Of a DNA stretch of 64,000 nt, positions 9,865-18,048 are shown one piece after another; the stretch's first letter is position 1; every line of letters begins with the position of its first letter. A program made the position numbers and the translations under genes. The DNA comes from Roseitalea sp. MMSF_3546. GTDB taxonomy: Bacteria > Pseudomonadota > Alphaproteobacteria > Rhizobiales > Rhizobiaceae. Below the pieces are notes generated by a model. It did not search any database, had not been told where the DNA came from, and saw only the letters and a list, made by a program, of their open reading frames with translations. The stretch spans positions 186,001 to 250,000 of the forward strand of contig NZ_JASHKB010000002.1 of the NCBI RefSeq assembly GCF_030732865.1, written 5' to 3'.

Positions 9865-10968
9865 TCAAGCGGGCAGCTCGAACGGGACGATGGGGCGGCC
9901 GAGGCGGGGATGGGCGATGCCCATGACCTTGAACAAGGCGCCCATGCCGCCCTCGTCCTCGCCACACAGGCGCTCGACGGCGGCGACGATTGCCGCCTGT
10001 TCGGGGCCGGACTTGCCGGCCCCGAGCGCGCCGGCGCGCTCGGCCATGCCGCTGGCGAGCAGGAACGCGCCCTGCGTCATCGCCGCAGGTACATGAGCGC
10101 CAGCCTGCCGGGCGGCGCGGGCCAGGGCGGCGAAGTCGACATGCGAGGTCAGGTCGGCCCGGCCGGGCGCGGCGAGCGGATCGGCGTAGGCGTGGTCGCG
10201 CACGGCCTGGAACGTGTCGCCGATGCCTGGCTGAAGATGGCCGTAGTCGAAGACCAGCGCGAGGCCGCCATGGCGGGCGATATGGGCGGCCAGTTCGGCG
10301 GCGGCGGCCTCGCGCGCCGGAGAAGTCTCGAAGATGGCGCCCTCGGGCGCGTCGCCATGGCCGGGCGGCAGCAGCGCCGGATCGATGCCGCCGGGGCCGG
10401 CGACGAAGTGCAGCGCGCCGCGGTCGTCCAGGCCGACCATGCGCTCGCGCCAGCCGCCGGCGGTGTTGACGAACTGGCGGATGGGCAGGGCGTCGAAGAA
10501 CTCGTTGGCGACCAGGAACGTCGGCAGGCCGGGCAATGCGGCAATGGTGTCGACCCACTGCGCATCGGCGCCGTCATCGCCAAGCCGGGCGCGCTGGACG
10601 CCGCGCAGGCGCTCGCTCGCCTCGATGAGCACGACGCGCGCGGCGGCGCGAAACTCCGGGTCGAGGCGCGCGGTGCGCAGCATGTCGGCCATCAGCGTGC
10701 CGCGTCCCGGGCCGGCCTCGGCGAGCGCGAAGGGGGCGGGCCGTCCGGCCTGGCGCCAGACATGGATCATGAAGGCGCCGACGATCTCGCCGAAGAGCTG
10801 GCTGATCTCGGGGGCGGTGACGAAATCGCCGCCCGCTCCGAACGGCTCGCGGCGCGCATAATAGCCATGGCGCGGATGCAGCAGGCATTCGGCCATGTAT
10901 TCGGCCAGGCTCATCGGCCCGCTCGCGCCGATGCGCGTGGCGATCGCTTCGCGCAGTTCGTCGCTCAT
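9865..10968 (-). CDS. SAM-dependent methyltransferase, MidA/NDUFAF7 family
   Basis: A 367-residue protein of the COG1565 family; the human homologue NDUFAF7 dimethylates an arginine of a complex I subunit. Signature stretches: [19 protein letters not shown] at the N-terminus, [16 protein letters not shown], and the SAM-binding [15 protein letters not shown], followed by [13 protein letters not shown]. The bacterial substrate is not settled. Its ATG overlaps the lgt stop by four bases (ATGA), so the two are translationally coupled. The lgt-midA-pgeF order is conserved in many Hyphomicrobiales. Confidence 0.92.
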   Translation of the reverse strand: MSDELREAIATRIGASGPMSLAEYMAECLLHPRHGYYARREPFGAGGDFVTAPEISQLFGEIVGAFMIHVWRQAGRPAPFALAEAGPGRGTLMADMLRTARLDPEFRAAARVVLIEASERLRGVQRARLGDDGADAQWVDTIAALPGLPTFLVANEFFDALPIRQFVNTAGGWRERMVGLDDRGALHFVAGPGGIDPALLPPGHGDAPEGAIFETSPAREAAAAELAAHIARHGGLALVFDYGHLQPGIGDTFQAVRDHAYADPLAAPGRADLTSHVDFAALARAARQAGAHVPAAMTQGAFLLASGMAERAGALGAGKSGPEQAAIVAAVERLCGEDEGGMGALFKVMGIAHPRLGRPIVPFELPA

Positions 10969-11825
10969 GCGGCCGATCGGGGCTGCTCGGCGCGGGGCGC
11001 CGAGGCGATCAGGGCGAGGCCGAGCAGGATCATGGGAATCGACAGGACCATGCCCATGGTCAGCCAGCCGCCGAACACAAAGCCGATATGGGCGTCGGGT
11101 TCGCGGAAGAACTCGACGACGGTTCGGCCCGTGCCGTAGCCGGCGATGAACAGGCCGGAGACGAAGCGCGGCCGGCGCAGCGCCAGCCAGCGATGGGTGG
11201 CGAGCCGCAGCACGACGAACAGCACCAGCCCTTCGAGCAGGGCTTCATAGAGCTGGCTCGGGTGGCGCGGCAATTGCAGGGGGTCGGTGGGAAACACCAT
11301 GGCCCAGGGCGCCTCGGACACCCGGCCATACAGTTCGGCGTTGATGAAATTGGCGATGCGCACCAGGCCGATGCCGATCGGCGCGACCGCCGCGACGACG
11401 TCGAACAGGCGCCAGGGATCGATGCCGCGCCGCCGCGCGAATACGAGCATGGCCAGCGCGGTGCCGATCAGCCCGCCATGGAAGGACATGCCGCCCTGCC
11501 AGGTGGCGAAGATGCCCAGCGGATTGTCGATATAGGTGCCAAGATCGTAGAACAGCACATAGCCCAGCCGCCCGCCGACGATGATGCCGATTGTCGCCCA
11601 CAGCACGAAATCGTCGATGTCGACGGGCCTGATCGGCGATTGGGTGCCCCAAAGGCGGTCGTTGGCGGCCATGCGCCGGGCCAGCCACCAGCCGATCACA
11701 ATGCCGACGATGTAGCCGAGCGAATACCAGCGCAGGGCGATCGGTCCGACCTGGATCAGAACCGGGTCGATATTGGGGAAGGCGAGCGCGGCCTGCGGCA
11801 GCAGCGGGTAGAGTGTGGGGTCCAT
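10965..11825 (-). CDS. lgt: prolipoprotein diacylglyceryl transferase
   Basis: Lgt transfers diacylglycerol from phosphatidylglycerol to the lipobox cysteine of pre-prolipoproteins in the inner membrane. The 286-residue product has about seven hydrophobic segments. It carries the conserved motifs [21 protein letters not shown] (catalytic-site His), and the Lgt signature [16 protein letters not shown] with its essential Arg and Asn, followed by HPSQLYEA. It is first gene of the minus-strand set and stands back to back with ubiK. Several lipoproteins encoded in this window would be its substrates. Confidence 0.96.
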   Translation of the reverse strand: MDPTLYPLLPQAALAFPNIDPVLIQVGPIALRWYSLGYIVGIVIGWWLARRMAANDRLWGTQSPIRPVDIDDFVLWATIGIIVGGRLGYVLFYDLGTYIDNPLGIFATWQGGMSFHGGLIGTALAMLVFARRRGIDPWRLFDVVAAVAPIGIGLVRIANFINAELYGRVSEAPWAMVFPTDPLQLPRHPSQLYEALLEGLVLFVVLRLATHRWLALRRPRFVSGLFIAGYGTGRTVVEFFREPDAHIGFVFGGWLTMGMVLSIPMILLGLALIASAPRAEQPRSAA

Positions 11826-11931
11826 CGTCGGCGGCTTTCAACGGTTGCGGCGCGGCGCGTGCCGGCGCGGGTGCGTCTTGTCTTGCCCGCGGGCCGGCCA
11901 TAGGTAGGGCTTGAACACGGGAGATACGACC

Positions 11932-12192
11932 ATGACAACCGGCTCGAACAGGATATTCGACGATTTTGCCCGCCTGATGACCGACGCCGCCAGCACCGCG
12001 CAGGGCATGCGGCGCGAGGTGGAAACCATGTTCCAGGCCCAGGCCGAAAAGTTCCTTGCCGGCATGGACCTGGTGCAGCGCGAGGAATTCGAGGCCATGA
12101 AGGAGACGGCGCTGAAGGCGCGCGCCGAAAACGAAGAACTGGCCAAGAAGATCGACGCGCTCGAGGCGCGTCTTGCCCGGCTCGAGGACTGA
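11932..12192 (+). CDS. ubiK: ubiquinone biosynthesis accessory factor UbiK (BMFP domain)
   Basis: A small 86-residue, highly charged coiled-coil protein. The N-terminal half has NRIFDDFARLMTDAAS and the central part EVETMFQAQAEKFL; the C-terminal half (about 50-86) is a heptad-rich coiled coil rich in Glu and Lys. This matches YqiC/UbiK, which in E. coli helps aerobic ubiquinone synthesis with UbiJ. The ATG at 11932 is chosen because GGGAG lies at correct distance; a TTG at 11911 would add seven unlikely residues. It is transcribed divergently from lgt and followed by a short hairpin. Confidence 0.88.
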   Translation: MTTGSNRIFDDFARLMTDAASTAQGMRREVETMFQAQAEKFLAGMDLVQREEFEAMKETALKARAENEELAKKIDALEARLARLED

Positions 12193-12193
12193 A

Positions 12194-12212
12194 GACGCCG
12201 CGGCGGGGCGTC
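12194..12212 (+). terminator. short hairpin after ubiK
   Basis: GACGCC at 12194-12199 pairs perfectly with GGCGTC at 12207-12212 across a seven-base loop, starting two bases after the ubiK stop. No run of T follows, so intrinsic termination would be weak. Confidence 0.35.
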
Positions 12213-12508
12213 GTCTCGGCGCGCCGAACCGGATTCGTGACAGCTTTTCAAAGGTTTTTGTCCACAGGAACAGATCGAGTCCGCGCCGGCGAAAAGGCGT
12301 TCGCGCAGAATCGGTTAGACGGCGACGAAGTTGTGGGCAAAGATCGCCATCCACACGTGAATGGCTTGTCTTGCGCGAGCGGGGGTTTCGTTCGGGCACG
12401 TCATCAATACACTGAAATCGTTGACTGATTCGTATTGGCGCAATGGCCGCCAAACGTCTTGGGCGGAGCACAGGCCGGTTTCGACCGCGCCCAACCTTGG
12501 ATGTGTAA
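12213..12508. other. gene-free interval between ubiK and ybjN
   Basis: No coding frame of family-like character was found. The stretch is less GC-rich than its surroundings. It holds three GANTC sites (12232, 12308, 12427), the target of the cell-cycle methylase CcrM in alphaproteobacteria. It also holds TTGTCCACA (12258-12266), one mismatch from the DnaA box. No clear -35/-10 pair for ybjN was found. Confidence 0.5.
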
Positions 12509-13009
12509 ATGACGTTTCTGGAGATCGAACACGACAGGATCGCCCACCCGGTGGATGTGATCGAGCATGTCGCCCATGCGCGCGAATGGAATTTCGAGCG
12601 CACCGGCGATGACGAGATCGCGGTCGCGGTCGCCGGCAACTGGACGAGCTACCACGTCTCCTATGCGTGGATGCCCGACTTCGAATCGCTGCATTTCGCC
12701 TGCGCGTTCGACGTTACCGTGCAGAAGAAGCGCATCGGCGAGGTGATGCGCCTCATGTCGCTGATCAACGAGCAATTGCTGATCGGCCATTTCGACTTCT
12801 GGGAGCAGGAAGGGGCGATCATGTTCCGCCATTCGCTGCTCCTGTCGGGCGGCGCCGAGCCGACCGAGGCGCAGGTCGAGGTGATGCTGTCGAGCGCGGT
12901 GGAGACCTGCGAGAGCTATTTCCAGGCCTTCCAGTCGGTGGTCTGGTCGGGCGTGACCGCGCGCGAGGCGCTCGATCACGCCATGTTCGAGACCGTCGGC
13001 GAGGCGTGA
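12509..13009 (+). CDS. YbjN domain-containing protein
   Basis: A 166-residue acidic protein matching the YbjN family: LEIEHDRIAHPVDVIEHVAHAREWNFERTGDDEI at the start is the typical alphaproteobacterial N-terminus, shown here in pieces only (VDVIEHVAHA, WNFERTGDDE). The middle has a sheet-rich core (FACAFDVTV, IGHFDFWEQEGAIMFRHSLLL). E. coli YbjN affects motility and stress responses by an unknown mechanism; the fold resembles type III secretion chaperones. It is followed four bases later by csaA. In related genomes a proline biosynthesis gene (proC) commonly sits between the two, and it is absent here. Confidence 0.85.
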   Translation: MTFLEIEHDRIAHPVDVIEHVAHAREWNFERTGDDEIAVAVAGNWTSYHVSYAWMPDFESLHFACAFDVTVQKKRIGEVMRLMSLINEQLLIGHFDFWEQEGAIMFRHSLLLSGGAEPTEAQVEVMLSSAVETCESYFQAFQSVVWSGVTAREALDHAMFETVGEA

Positions 13010-13013
13010 GCCG

Positions 13014-13373
13014 ATGGCAAGCGAGACGGACGGGACCGGGGTGATCGGCCTTGACGACTTCCTGAAGGTCGACATCCGCACCGGCACGATCGTCGAGGCC
13101 GAGCCGTTCCCGGAGGCGCGCAAGCCGTCGATCCGGATGCGCATCGATTTCGGCGAGCCGATCGGCGTCAAGAAATCCTCGGCGCAGATCACCGCGCATT
13201 ATCGACCCGAGGACCTGGTCGGCCGGCAGGTGATGGCCGTGGTCAACTTCCCGCCGCGGCAGATCGGGCCGATGCGCTCGGAGGTGCTGACGCTGGGGTT
13301 CGAGGACGCGGACGGCGCCATCGTGCTGGCGGCCATCGACAAGCCGGTGCCGAACGGCAAACGGCTGATGTAG
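13014..13373 (+). CDS. csaA: CsaA-type tRNA-binding protein
   Basis: A 119-residue single-domain OB-fold protein of the tRNA-binding (EMAP II-like) family. It reads FLKVDIRTGTIVEAEPFPEAR, then MRIDFG and IGVKKSSAQIT, then VMAVVNFPPRQIGPMRSEVLTLGF; these are the CsaA signatures. CsaA is described as having chaperone-like activity for protein export in Bacillus, but the tRNA-binding fold is the firm part. It probably shares a transcript with ybjN, four bases away, and converges on the histidine kinase gene. Confidence 0.93.
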   Translation: MASETDGTGVIGLDDFLKVDIRTGTIVEAEPFPEARKPSIRMRIDFGEPIGVKKSSAQITAHYRPEDLVGRQVMAVVNFPPRQIGPMRSEVLTLGFEDADGAIVLAAIDKPVPNGKRLM

Positions 13374-13410
13374 CGCAGCGGGCGTTGGCCTGACCGGAAT
13401 CGAGCAGCAG

Positions 13411-14838
13411 CTACACCGGCATGTGAAGGCTGACGCGCAGGCCGCCGAGCGGCGAATCCTCCAGCCGGATGTCCCCGCCATGCTTGCGGGCGATGTCGCG
13501 GGCGATGGAAAGCCCCAGCCCGGTGCCGCTCTCGTCGAGATTGCGGGCGTTGTCGGCCCGATAGAACGGGCGGAACACCGCCTGGCGCTGCTCCGGCGGT
13601 ATGCCCGGCCCGTCATCGTCCATGGTCAGCGTCAGGCGACCCTTGGAGACGCGCGCGACGATCTCCAGCCGCTCGCCGTGGCGGAAGGCGTTGGAGGCCA
13701 GATTGGCGATCAGCCGGCGGAAGGCGACCGGACGCACGACGATGTCGTTGCGGCCGATCACGCTGGCGGCGACCGTGCGCCCGTGCACCTTGCCCTGGGT
13801 AACGGTCTCCTCGAGCACCGCATTGAGATCGAGTTCGCCGGTCTCCTCCTCGATGTCGCTCTTGGCGAACTGCAGATAGCCCTCGAGCATGGACTGCATG
13901 TCCTCGATGTCCTTTTCCATCGCGCCGATGTCGTCGGAGGTGGGCGCCATGGCGAGCTGCAGCTTGAAGCGCGTCAGAATGGTGCGCAGATCGTGGCTGA
14001 CGCCGGTGAGCATCTCGGTGCGCTGCTCGATCTGCTTTTCGATGCGCTCGCGCATGCGGATGAAGGCCAGGCCGGCCCGCCGCACCTCGATGGCGCCGCG
14101 CGGATGGAAGCCCTGGGGCATGCCGTGCCCCTTGCCGAAGCTGTCGGCCGCCTCGGCGAGCTGCTGGATCGGCCGGATCTGGTTGCGCAGGAACAGGATC
14201 GCGATGAACAGCAGGACCAGCGAGGTGCCGACCATCCACAACAGGAAGATGTGCGTGTTGGACGCATAGGCCTGGCTGCGGCGGGCGAACACGCGCAGCA
14301 CCTTGTCGTCGAGCCGGATGCGGATTTCGACCAGATTGGAATTGCCGACCGTGTCGATCCAGAACGGCTTGCCGATCTGGCGGATGATCTCCTCGGACAG
14401 GATCTGGTCGAGGATCGAAAAGAACGGCTTGGGCGCCGGCGCGGGCAGGGGATCGGGGGGCAGGATGGCGACGTTGAGCGCCAGGCGCTCGCGGGCGATG
14501 CGGATCACCTCCGAATAGGTGTCGTCCTGCGGATAGGTCTCGATGATGTCGATGATGGCGGCGATGTCGCGGGTGACGGCGGTCGAAAGGCGCTGCGTGA
14601 CGGTCTGCCAGTGCCGCTCCATGAACACGAAGGCGATCACCGACTGCAGCAGCACCATGGGCGCGATGATGATGATCAGCGAGCGCGCATAGAGCCCGCG
14701 CGGCACGGTCAGGCTCATGCGCGCCATCCAGCCGCGCCATTTCAGCCCGAAATAGCGCGCCGTGCGCGACAGGCGTCGCCTGAGGCTGCGTCTTTGGCGA
14801 GGCGCGACACCTGCCCGGTCCTGTTGCGCCAGTGTCAT
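13411..14838 (-). CDS. EnvZ-type sensor histidine kinase
   Basis: The 475-residue kinase has a basic cytoplasmic N-terminus and TM1 (about 52-72). A periplasmic sensor region of roughly 130 residues follows, then TM2 (about 203-223), a HAMP linker, a HisKA dimerisation domain with phosphoacceptor His282, and an ATPase domain (NLASNAFRHG, DDDGPGIP, GTGLGLSI). The H-box reads SHDLRTILTR, with Ile in place of the near-universal Pro. It is third in the petP-petR-kinase operon, 42 bases behind petR, and is the likely partner of that regulator. The signal is unknown. Confidence 0.9.
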   Translation of the reverse strand: MTLAQQDRAGVAPRQRRSLRRRLSRTARYFGLKWRGWMARMSLTVPRGLYARSLIIIIAPMVLLQSVIAFVFMERHWQTVTQRLSTAVTRDIAAIIDIIETYPQDDTYSEVIRIARERLALNVAILPPDPLPAPAPKPFFSILDQILSEEIIRQIGKPFWIDTVGNSNLVEIRIRLDDKVLRVFARRSQAYASNTHIFLLWMVGTSLVLLFIAILFLRNQIRPIQQLAEAADSFGKGHGMPQGFHPRGAIEVRRAGLAFIRMRERIEKQIEQRTEMLTGVSHDLRTILTRFKLQLAMAPTSDDIGAMEKDIEDMQSMLEGYLQFAKSDIEEETGELDLNAVLEETVTQGKVHGRTVAASVIGRNDIVVRPVAFRRLIANLASNAFRHGERLEIVARVSKGRLTLTMDDDGPGIPPEQRQAVFRPFYRADNARNLDESGTGLGLSIARDIARKHGGDIRLEDSPLGGLRVSLHMPV

Positions 14839-14880
14839 CGGTCATCCGGCGGGCCCGGCGCCCGCTGCCAGAAAAATCGC

Positions 14881-15615
14881 CTATTCAATCGACAGACGGT
14901 AGCCTATTCCGCGCACGGTTTGAAGGTAACGCGGATTGGCCGGATCGGATTCGAGCTTGCGGCGCAGGCGGTTGATCTGGACGTCGATGGTGCGCTCGCC
15001 GATCTCGGCGCCGGCGTCGGCCAGTTCGTGGCGCGCGATCGTCTCGCCGGGTTTCAGCGCGAAGCGGGCCATGATGTCGCGCTCGCGATCGGTCAGGCGA
15101 ATCGCCTCGCCGTTCTTCTTGAGTTCGCGCCGGGCAAGCACGAAGATATAGGGGCCGAAGACGAGCTGGCTGATCGGGGCCGGATCGTCCGGGATGCGGC
15201 GACGCACGATGTTGCCCACGCGCAGCAGCAGTTCGCGCGGATCGAACGGCTTGGGCAGATAGTCGTCGGCGCCCGCGCCAAGCCCCTCGATGCGCTGCTC
15301 GGTCTCGGAGCGGGCGGTGAGCATGAGGATCGGCACGTCCCGGTCCTGGGCGCGCATGGCGCGCGCGAGCGAGACGCCGTCCTCGCCGGGCATCATCACG
15401 TCGAGCACCAGCAGGTCGAATTCGAGCCCGTCCATCTTGCGGCGCGCATCCGCGGCGTCCTGGGCCGCGGTGACGCGGTAGCCGTTCTTGGAAAGGTACT
15501 GGGTCAGGAGCTGGCGGATGCGGGTGTCGTCGTCGACGATCAGAATGTGGGGGGCATGATCGGGCAGCACCGGCCCGGCCTGCATCGATGCGCTCATCTC
15601 CTCGATCCGTGACAT
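14881..15615 (-). CDS. petR: OmpR-family response regulator, PetR-like
   Basis: A 244-residue regulator with a receiver domain (about 20-135; IVDDD acidic pair, phosphoacceptor Asp72 in LDVMMPGEDG, Lys in PKPFDPREL) and a C-terminal winged helix (RERDIMARFALKPG, RTIDVQINRLRRKLE, YLQTVRGIGYRL). The start at 15615 lies 17 bases behind the MarR stop; another ATG lies six codons further in. In Rhodobacter capsulatus an adjacent petP (MarR-like) and petR pair is required for cytochrome bc1 function, and the same pair recurs in many alphaproteobacteria. The petR name rests on that gene order. Confidence 0.88.
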   Translation of the reverse strand: MSRIEEMSASMQAGPVLPDHAPHILIVDDDTRIRQLLTQYLSKNGYRVTAAQDAADARRKMDGLEFDLLVLDVMMPGEDGVSLARAMRAQDRDVPILMLTARSETEQRIEGLGAGADDYLPKPFDPRELLLRVGNIVRRRIPDDPAPISQLVFGPYIFVLARRELKKNGEAIRLTDRERDIMARFALKPGETIARHELADAGAEIGERTIDVQINRLRRKLESDPANPRYLQTVRGIGYRLSIE

Positions 15616-15632
15616 CGTCCGATCCGCTCCGC

Positions 15633-16103
15633 CTATGCCGTGTGCCGGTCGAGCGCCGTCATCTGCCCGCGTGTCTGGCTGCCCGTCATGGCGCGCAGAA
15701 AAGCGGCGATGTCCTCGGCCCGCTGACCCGACTGGTCCAATGCGGCGCGTATGCGGCGAGACTGTGGCTGGCGCAGCCGGGCGATGAGGGCGGCGCCCTT
15801 GTCGGTCATGTAGAGCTCGCGCCGGCGCCGGTCGCCGCTGCCATGGTGCTGGCGCACATAGCCGCCATCGACGAGCTGCTTGAGCACGCGGCCGAGGCTC
15901 TGCTTGGTGATGCCCAGAAAGTCGAGCAGTTCGGCGACCGTAAGCCCTGGCTTGCGGTCGATGAAGTGCAGCACGCGGTGATGGGCGCGGCCGAAATCGA
16001 ACTCGGCCAGGATCGCGTCGGGATCGGAGATGAAGTCCCGATAGGCAAAGAAGATCAACTCGATCAGCGCCTCGGTCTGGGCATCGGTCACGGTGTCCGG
16101 CAT
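15633..16103 (-). CDS. petP: MarR-family transcriptional regulator, PetP-like
   Basis: A 156-residue winged-helix protein: an N-terminal dimerisation helix (EALIELIFFAYRDFISD), the DNA-binding segment LTVAELLDFLGITKQSLGRVLKQLVDGGYV, the wing SGDRRRRELYMTDKG, and a C-terminal helical dimerisation region. The ATG at 16103 is the conserved start (MPDTVTD). It is first in the operon with petR and the kinase. A perfect 14-bp-arm inverted repeat lies 18 bases upstream in the divergent gap with ilvE, the placement expected for an autoregulated MarR operator. Confidence 0.88.
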   Translation of the reverse strand: MPDTVTDAQTEALIELIFFAYRDFISDPDAILAEFDFGRAHHRVLHFIDRKPGLTVAELLDFLGITKQSLGRVLKQLVDGGYVRQHHGSGDRRRRELYMTDKGAALIARLRQPQSRRIRAALDQSGQRAEDIAAFLRAMTGSQTRGQMTALDRHTA

Positions 16104-16120
16104 GGCTCCGCCAACGGTTC

Positions 16121-16155
16121 GCCAAAATATGTCAGCCTTATTGACATATTTTGGC
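16121..16155. promoter_or_regulatory. perfect inverted-repeat operator between petP and ilvE
   Basis: GCCAAAATATGTCA (16121-16134) is exactly mirrored by TGACATATTTTGGC (16142-16155) with a seven-base centre. The arms are AT-rich in an otherwise GC-rich region. The site lies 18 bases before petP and overlaps a TTGACA for the opposite strand. Binding by the adjacent MarR protein is the simplest reading. Confidence 0.8.
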
Positions 16156-16169
16156 ATGCTCTGTAAAGT
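16141..16169 (+). promoter_or_regulatory. sigma70-type promoter for ilvE
   Basis: TTGACA (16141-16146) is followed after exactly 17 bases by TAAAGT (16164-16169; four of six matches to TATAAT). The -35 box lies inside the right half of the inverted repeat, so operator occupancy should block it. Transcription would start near 16176, about 100 bases before the ilvE start. Confidence 0.6.
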
Positions 16170-16274
16170 CGTGAGTCCGCGCCCTGAACGGGCCGTCCCC
16201 ACGGCTGGCCGGGCGCGCCAATGACAACGGGCTCCTGCCGCGCCGTCCGGCGCGCGGACGGGCCGCAAAACGGG

Positions 16275-17177
16275 ATGAGCGCCATGGCACCGGTTCCTTT
16301 CGATCAGCTTGACGGTCACATCTGGATGAACGGCGCCTTCGTGCCGTGGGCCGACGCCAGGGTGCATGTGCTGACCCATGCACTGCATTACGGCAGCGCC
16401 GTGTTCGAGGGTGCGCGCGCCTATGGCGGGCAGATCTTCAAGCTGACCGAACACAATCAGCGCCTGCACGATTCGGCGAGGATCCTGGGCTACGAAATCC
16501 CGTGGTCGGTCGCCGAGATCGACCAGGCGTGCAATGCGCTGCTCGCCAAGCAGGGCTTTGCGGACGCCTATGTGCGCCCGATCGCCTGGCGCGGCTCGGA
16601 GATGATGGGCATTTCGGCCCAGGCCACCAGGATCAATCTGGCGATCGCGATCTGGCAGTGGCCGAGCTATTTCGATCCGGCCGAGCGGCTCAAGGGGCTC
16701 AGGCTCGACATGGCCGAATACCGCCGGCCCGATCCGCGCACCGCGCCGTCCAAGTCCAAGGCCGCCGGCCTTTACATGATCTGCACCATCTCCAAGCATG
16801 TCGCCGAGGCCAAGGGCTATGCCGACGCGCTGATGCTCGACTGGCGCGGCCAGGTGGCCGAGGCGACGGGCGCCAATGTCTTCTTCGTCAAGGACGGCAA
16901 GCTGCATACGCCCACCCCCGACTGCTTCCTGGACGGGATCACCCGGCAGGCAGTGATCGAACTGGCCAGGGCGCGCGGGCTCGAGGTGATCGAACGCGCC
17001 ATCATGCCCGAGGAGATGGCCGATTTCGAACAATGCTTCCTGACCGGGACGGCGGCGGAGGTGACGCCGGTGTCCGAGATCGGGCCGTACAATTTCGAGG
17101 TCGGCGAGATCGCCAGGACGCTGATGGCCGATTTCGAGGCCCATGTGCAGCCCAGCGCGGCGATGGCGGCCGAATAG
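16275..17177 (+). CDS. ilvE: branched-chain amino acid aminotransferase
   Basis: A 300-residue class IV PLP aminotransferase that transfers amino groups between glutamate and the keto acids of Val, Leu and Ile. Motifs: WMNGAFVPWADARVHVLTHALHYGSAVFEG near the N-terminus (seen in pieces: HYGSAVFEG), YVRPIAWRG, the PLP-lysine region APSKSKAAGLYM, and the late FLTGTAAEVTPV. The start at ATG 16275 leads into the conserved region; ATG 16284 is an alternative, and the TTG/ATG codons further upstream are weak. It is divergent from petP, and its promoter overlaps the palindromic operator. Confidence 0.93.
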   Translation: MSAMAPVPFDQLDGHIWMNGAFVPWADARVHVLTHALHYGSAVFEGARAYGGQIFKLTEHNQRLHDSARILGYEIPWSVAEIDQACNALLAKQGFADAYVRPIAWRGSEMMGISAQATRINLAIAIWQWPSYFDPAERLKGLRLDMAEYRRPDPRTAPSKSKAAGLYMICTISKHVAEAKGYADALMLDWRGQVAEATGANVFFVKDGKLHTPTPDCFLDGITRQAVIELARARGLEVIERAIMPEEMADFEQCFLTGTAAEVTPVSEIGPYNFEVGEIARTLMADFEAHVQPSAAMAAE

Positions 17178-17336
17178 CCGTCGGCAGCGCGACGCGGGGG
17201 GACGCGCAAAGCGCCTTTCGCACCGCGCCGGCAGCCGTGCCGATGTGCATTATTGCACGAACCCGGTCCGCCCGGCCGATTGCATGGCCGGGCCCGAGCG
17301 CCTATGGCTTGCGACAGCGCGACCAATGGAGGCTTC

Positions 17337-17990
17337 ATGCCCGGCCAACTCCAGGCCGTCATCGTTCCGGTGACGCCTTTCCAGCAGAATTGCACGATCC
17401 TGTTCGACGACGACAGCAAGACCGGCGTCGTCGTCGATCCGGGCGGCGATGTCGACCGGATCGTCGAGGCGGCCGAAAGCCACGACGTCACGATCACGGC
17501 GATCTGGCTCACGCATGGCCATATCGACCATGCGGCCGGAGCGATGGACCTCGCCGAACGTCTGGAAATCCCGATCGTCGGCCCGCACGAGGATGACAGG
17601 CCGCTACTGAACGGGCTCGAGGACCAGGCGCGCATGTTCGGGCTCGGCGGACCGGTGCGCAATGTCGTGCCCGACCGCTGGCTCGCCGAGGGCGACACGG
17701 TCGAGGTTTCCGGCCATGTCTTCGAGGTGCTGCACTGCCCGGGCCATGCGCCGGGCCATGTGGTGTTCTTCAATCGCCAGGCGCGGTTTGCCCATGTCGG
17801 CGACGTTCTGTTCTCGGGCTCGGTCGGCCGCACCGACCTGCCCGGCGGCGATCATGACACGCTGATCGCCTCGATCCGCGACAAGCTGATGCCGCTGGGC
17901 GACGATGTCGGCTTCATCTGCGGGCACGGGCCCGGAGGCAGGCTGGGCGAGGAACGGCGGACCAATCCATTCCTCGCCGGGCGGATCTGA
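17337..17990 (+). CDS. MBL-fold metallo-hydrolase (glyoxalase II-like)
   Basis: A 217-residue beta-lactamase-fold hydrolase. Zinc ligands are visible: THGHIDHAAG (HxHxDH), a later His in HCPGHAPGHVVF, the bridging Asp in HVGDVLFSGSVGRTDLPGGD, and the terminal His in CGHGPGG. The GSVGRTDLPGGD segment places it in the GloB/YcbL-like group, often annotated hydroxyacylglutathione hydrolase; YcbL-type enzymes lack the usual C-terminal glutathione-binding domain, as here. GGAGG lies four bases before ATG 17337. The gap behind ilvE is about 160 bases. Confidence 0.88.
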   Translation: MPGQLQAVIVPVTPFQQNCTILFDDDSKTGVVVDPGGDVDRIVEAAESHDVTITAIWLTHGHIDHAAGAMDLAERLEIPIVGPHEDDRPLLNGLEDQARMFGLGGPVRNVVPDRWLAEGDTVEVSGHVFEVLHCPGHAPGHVVFFNRQARFAHVGDVLFSGSVGRTDLPGGDHDTLIASIRDKLMPLGDDVGFICGHGPGGRLGEERRTNPFLAGRI

Positions 17991-18048
17991 GCGGGCAAGC
18001 GGCCGGTGCGGCTTTCGCGACCGGCCTCCGCAAAGCCCCCGAAAGCCC

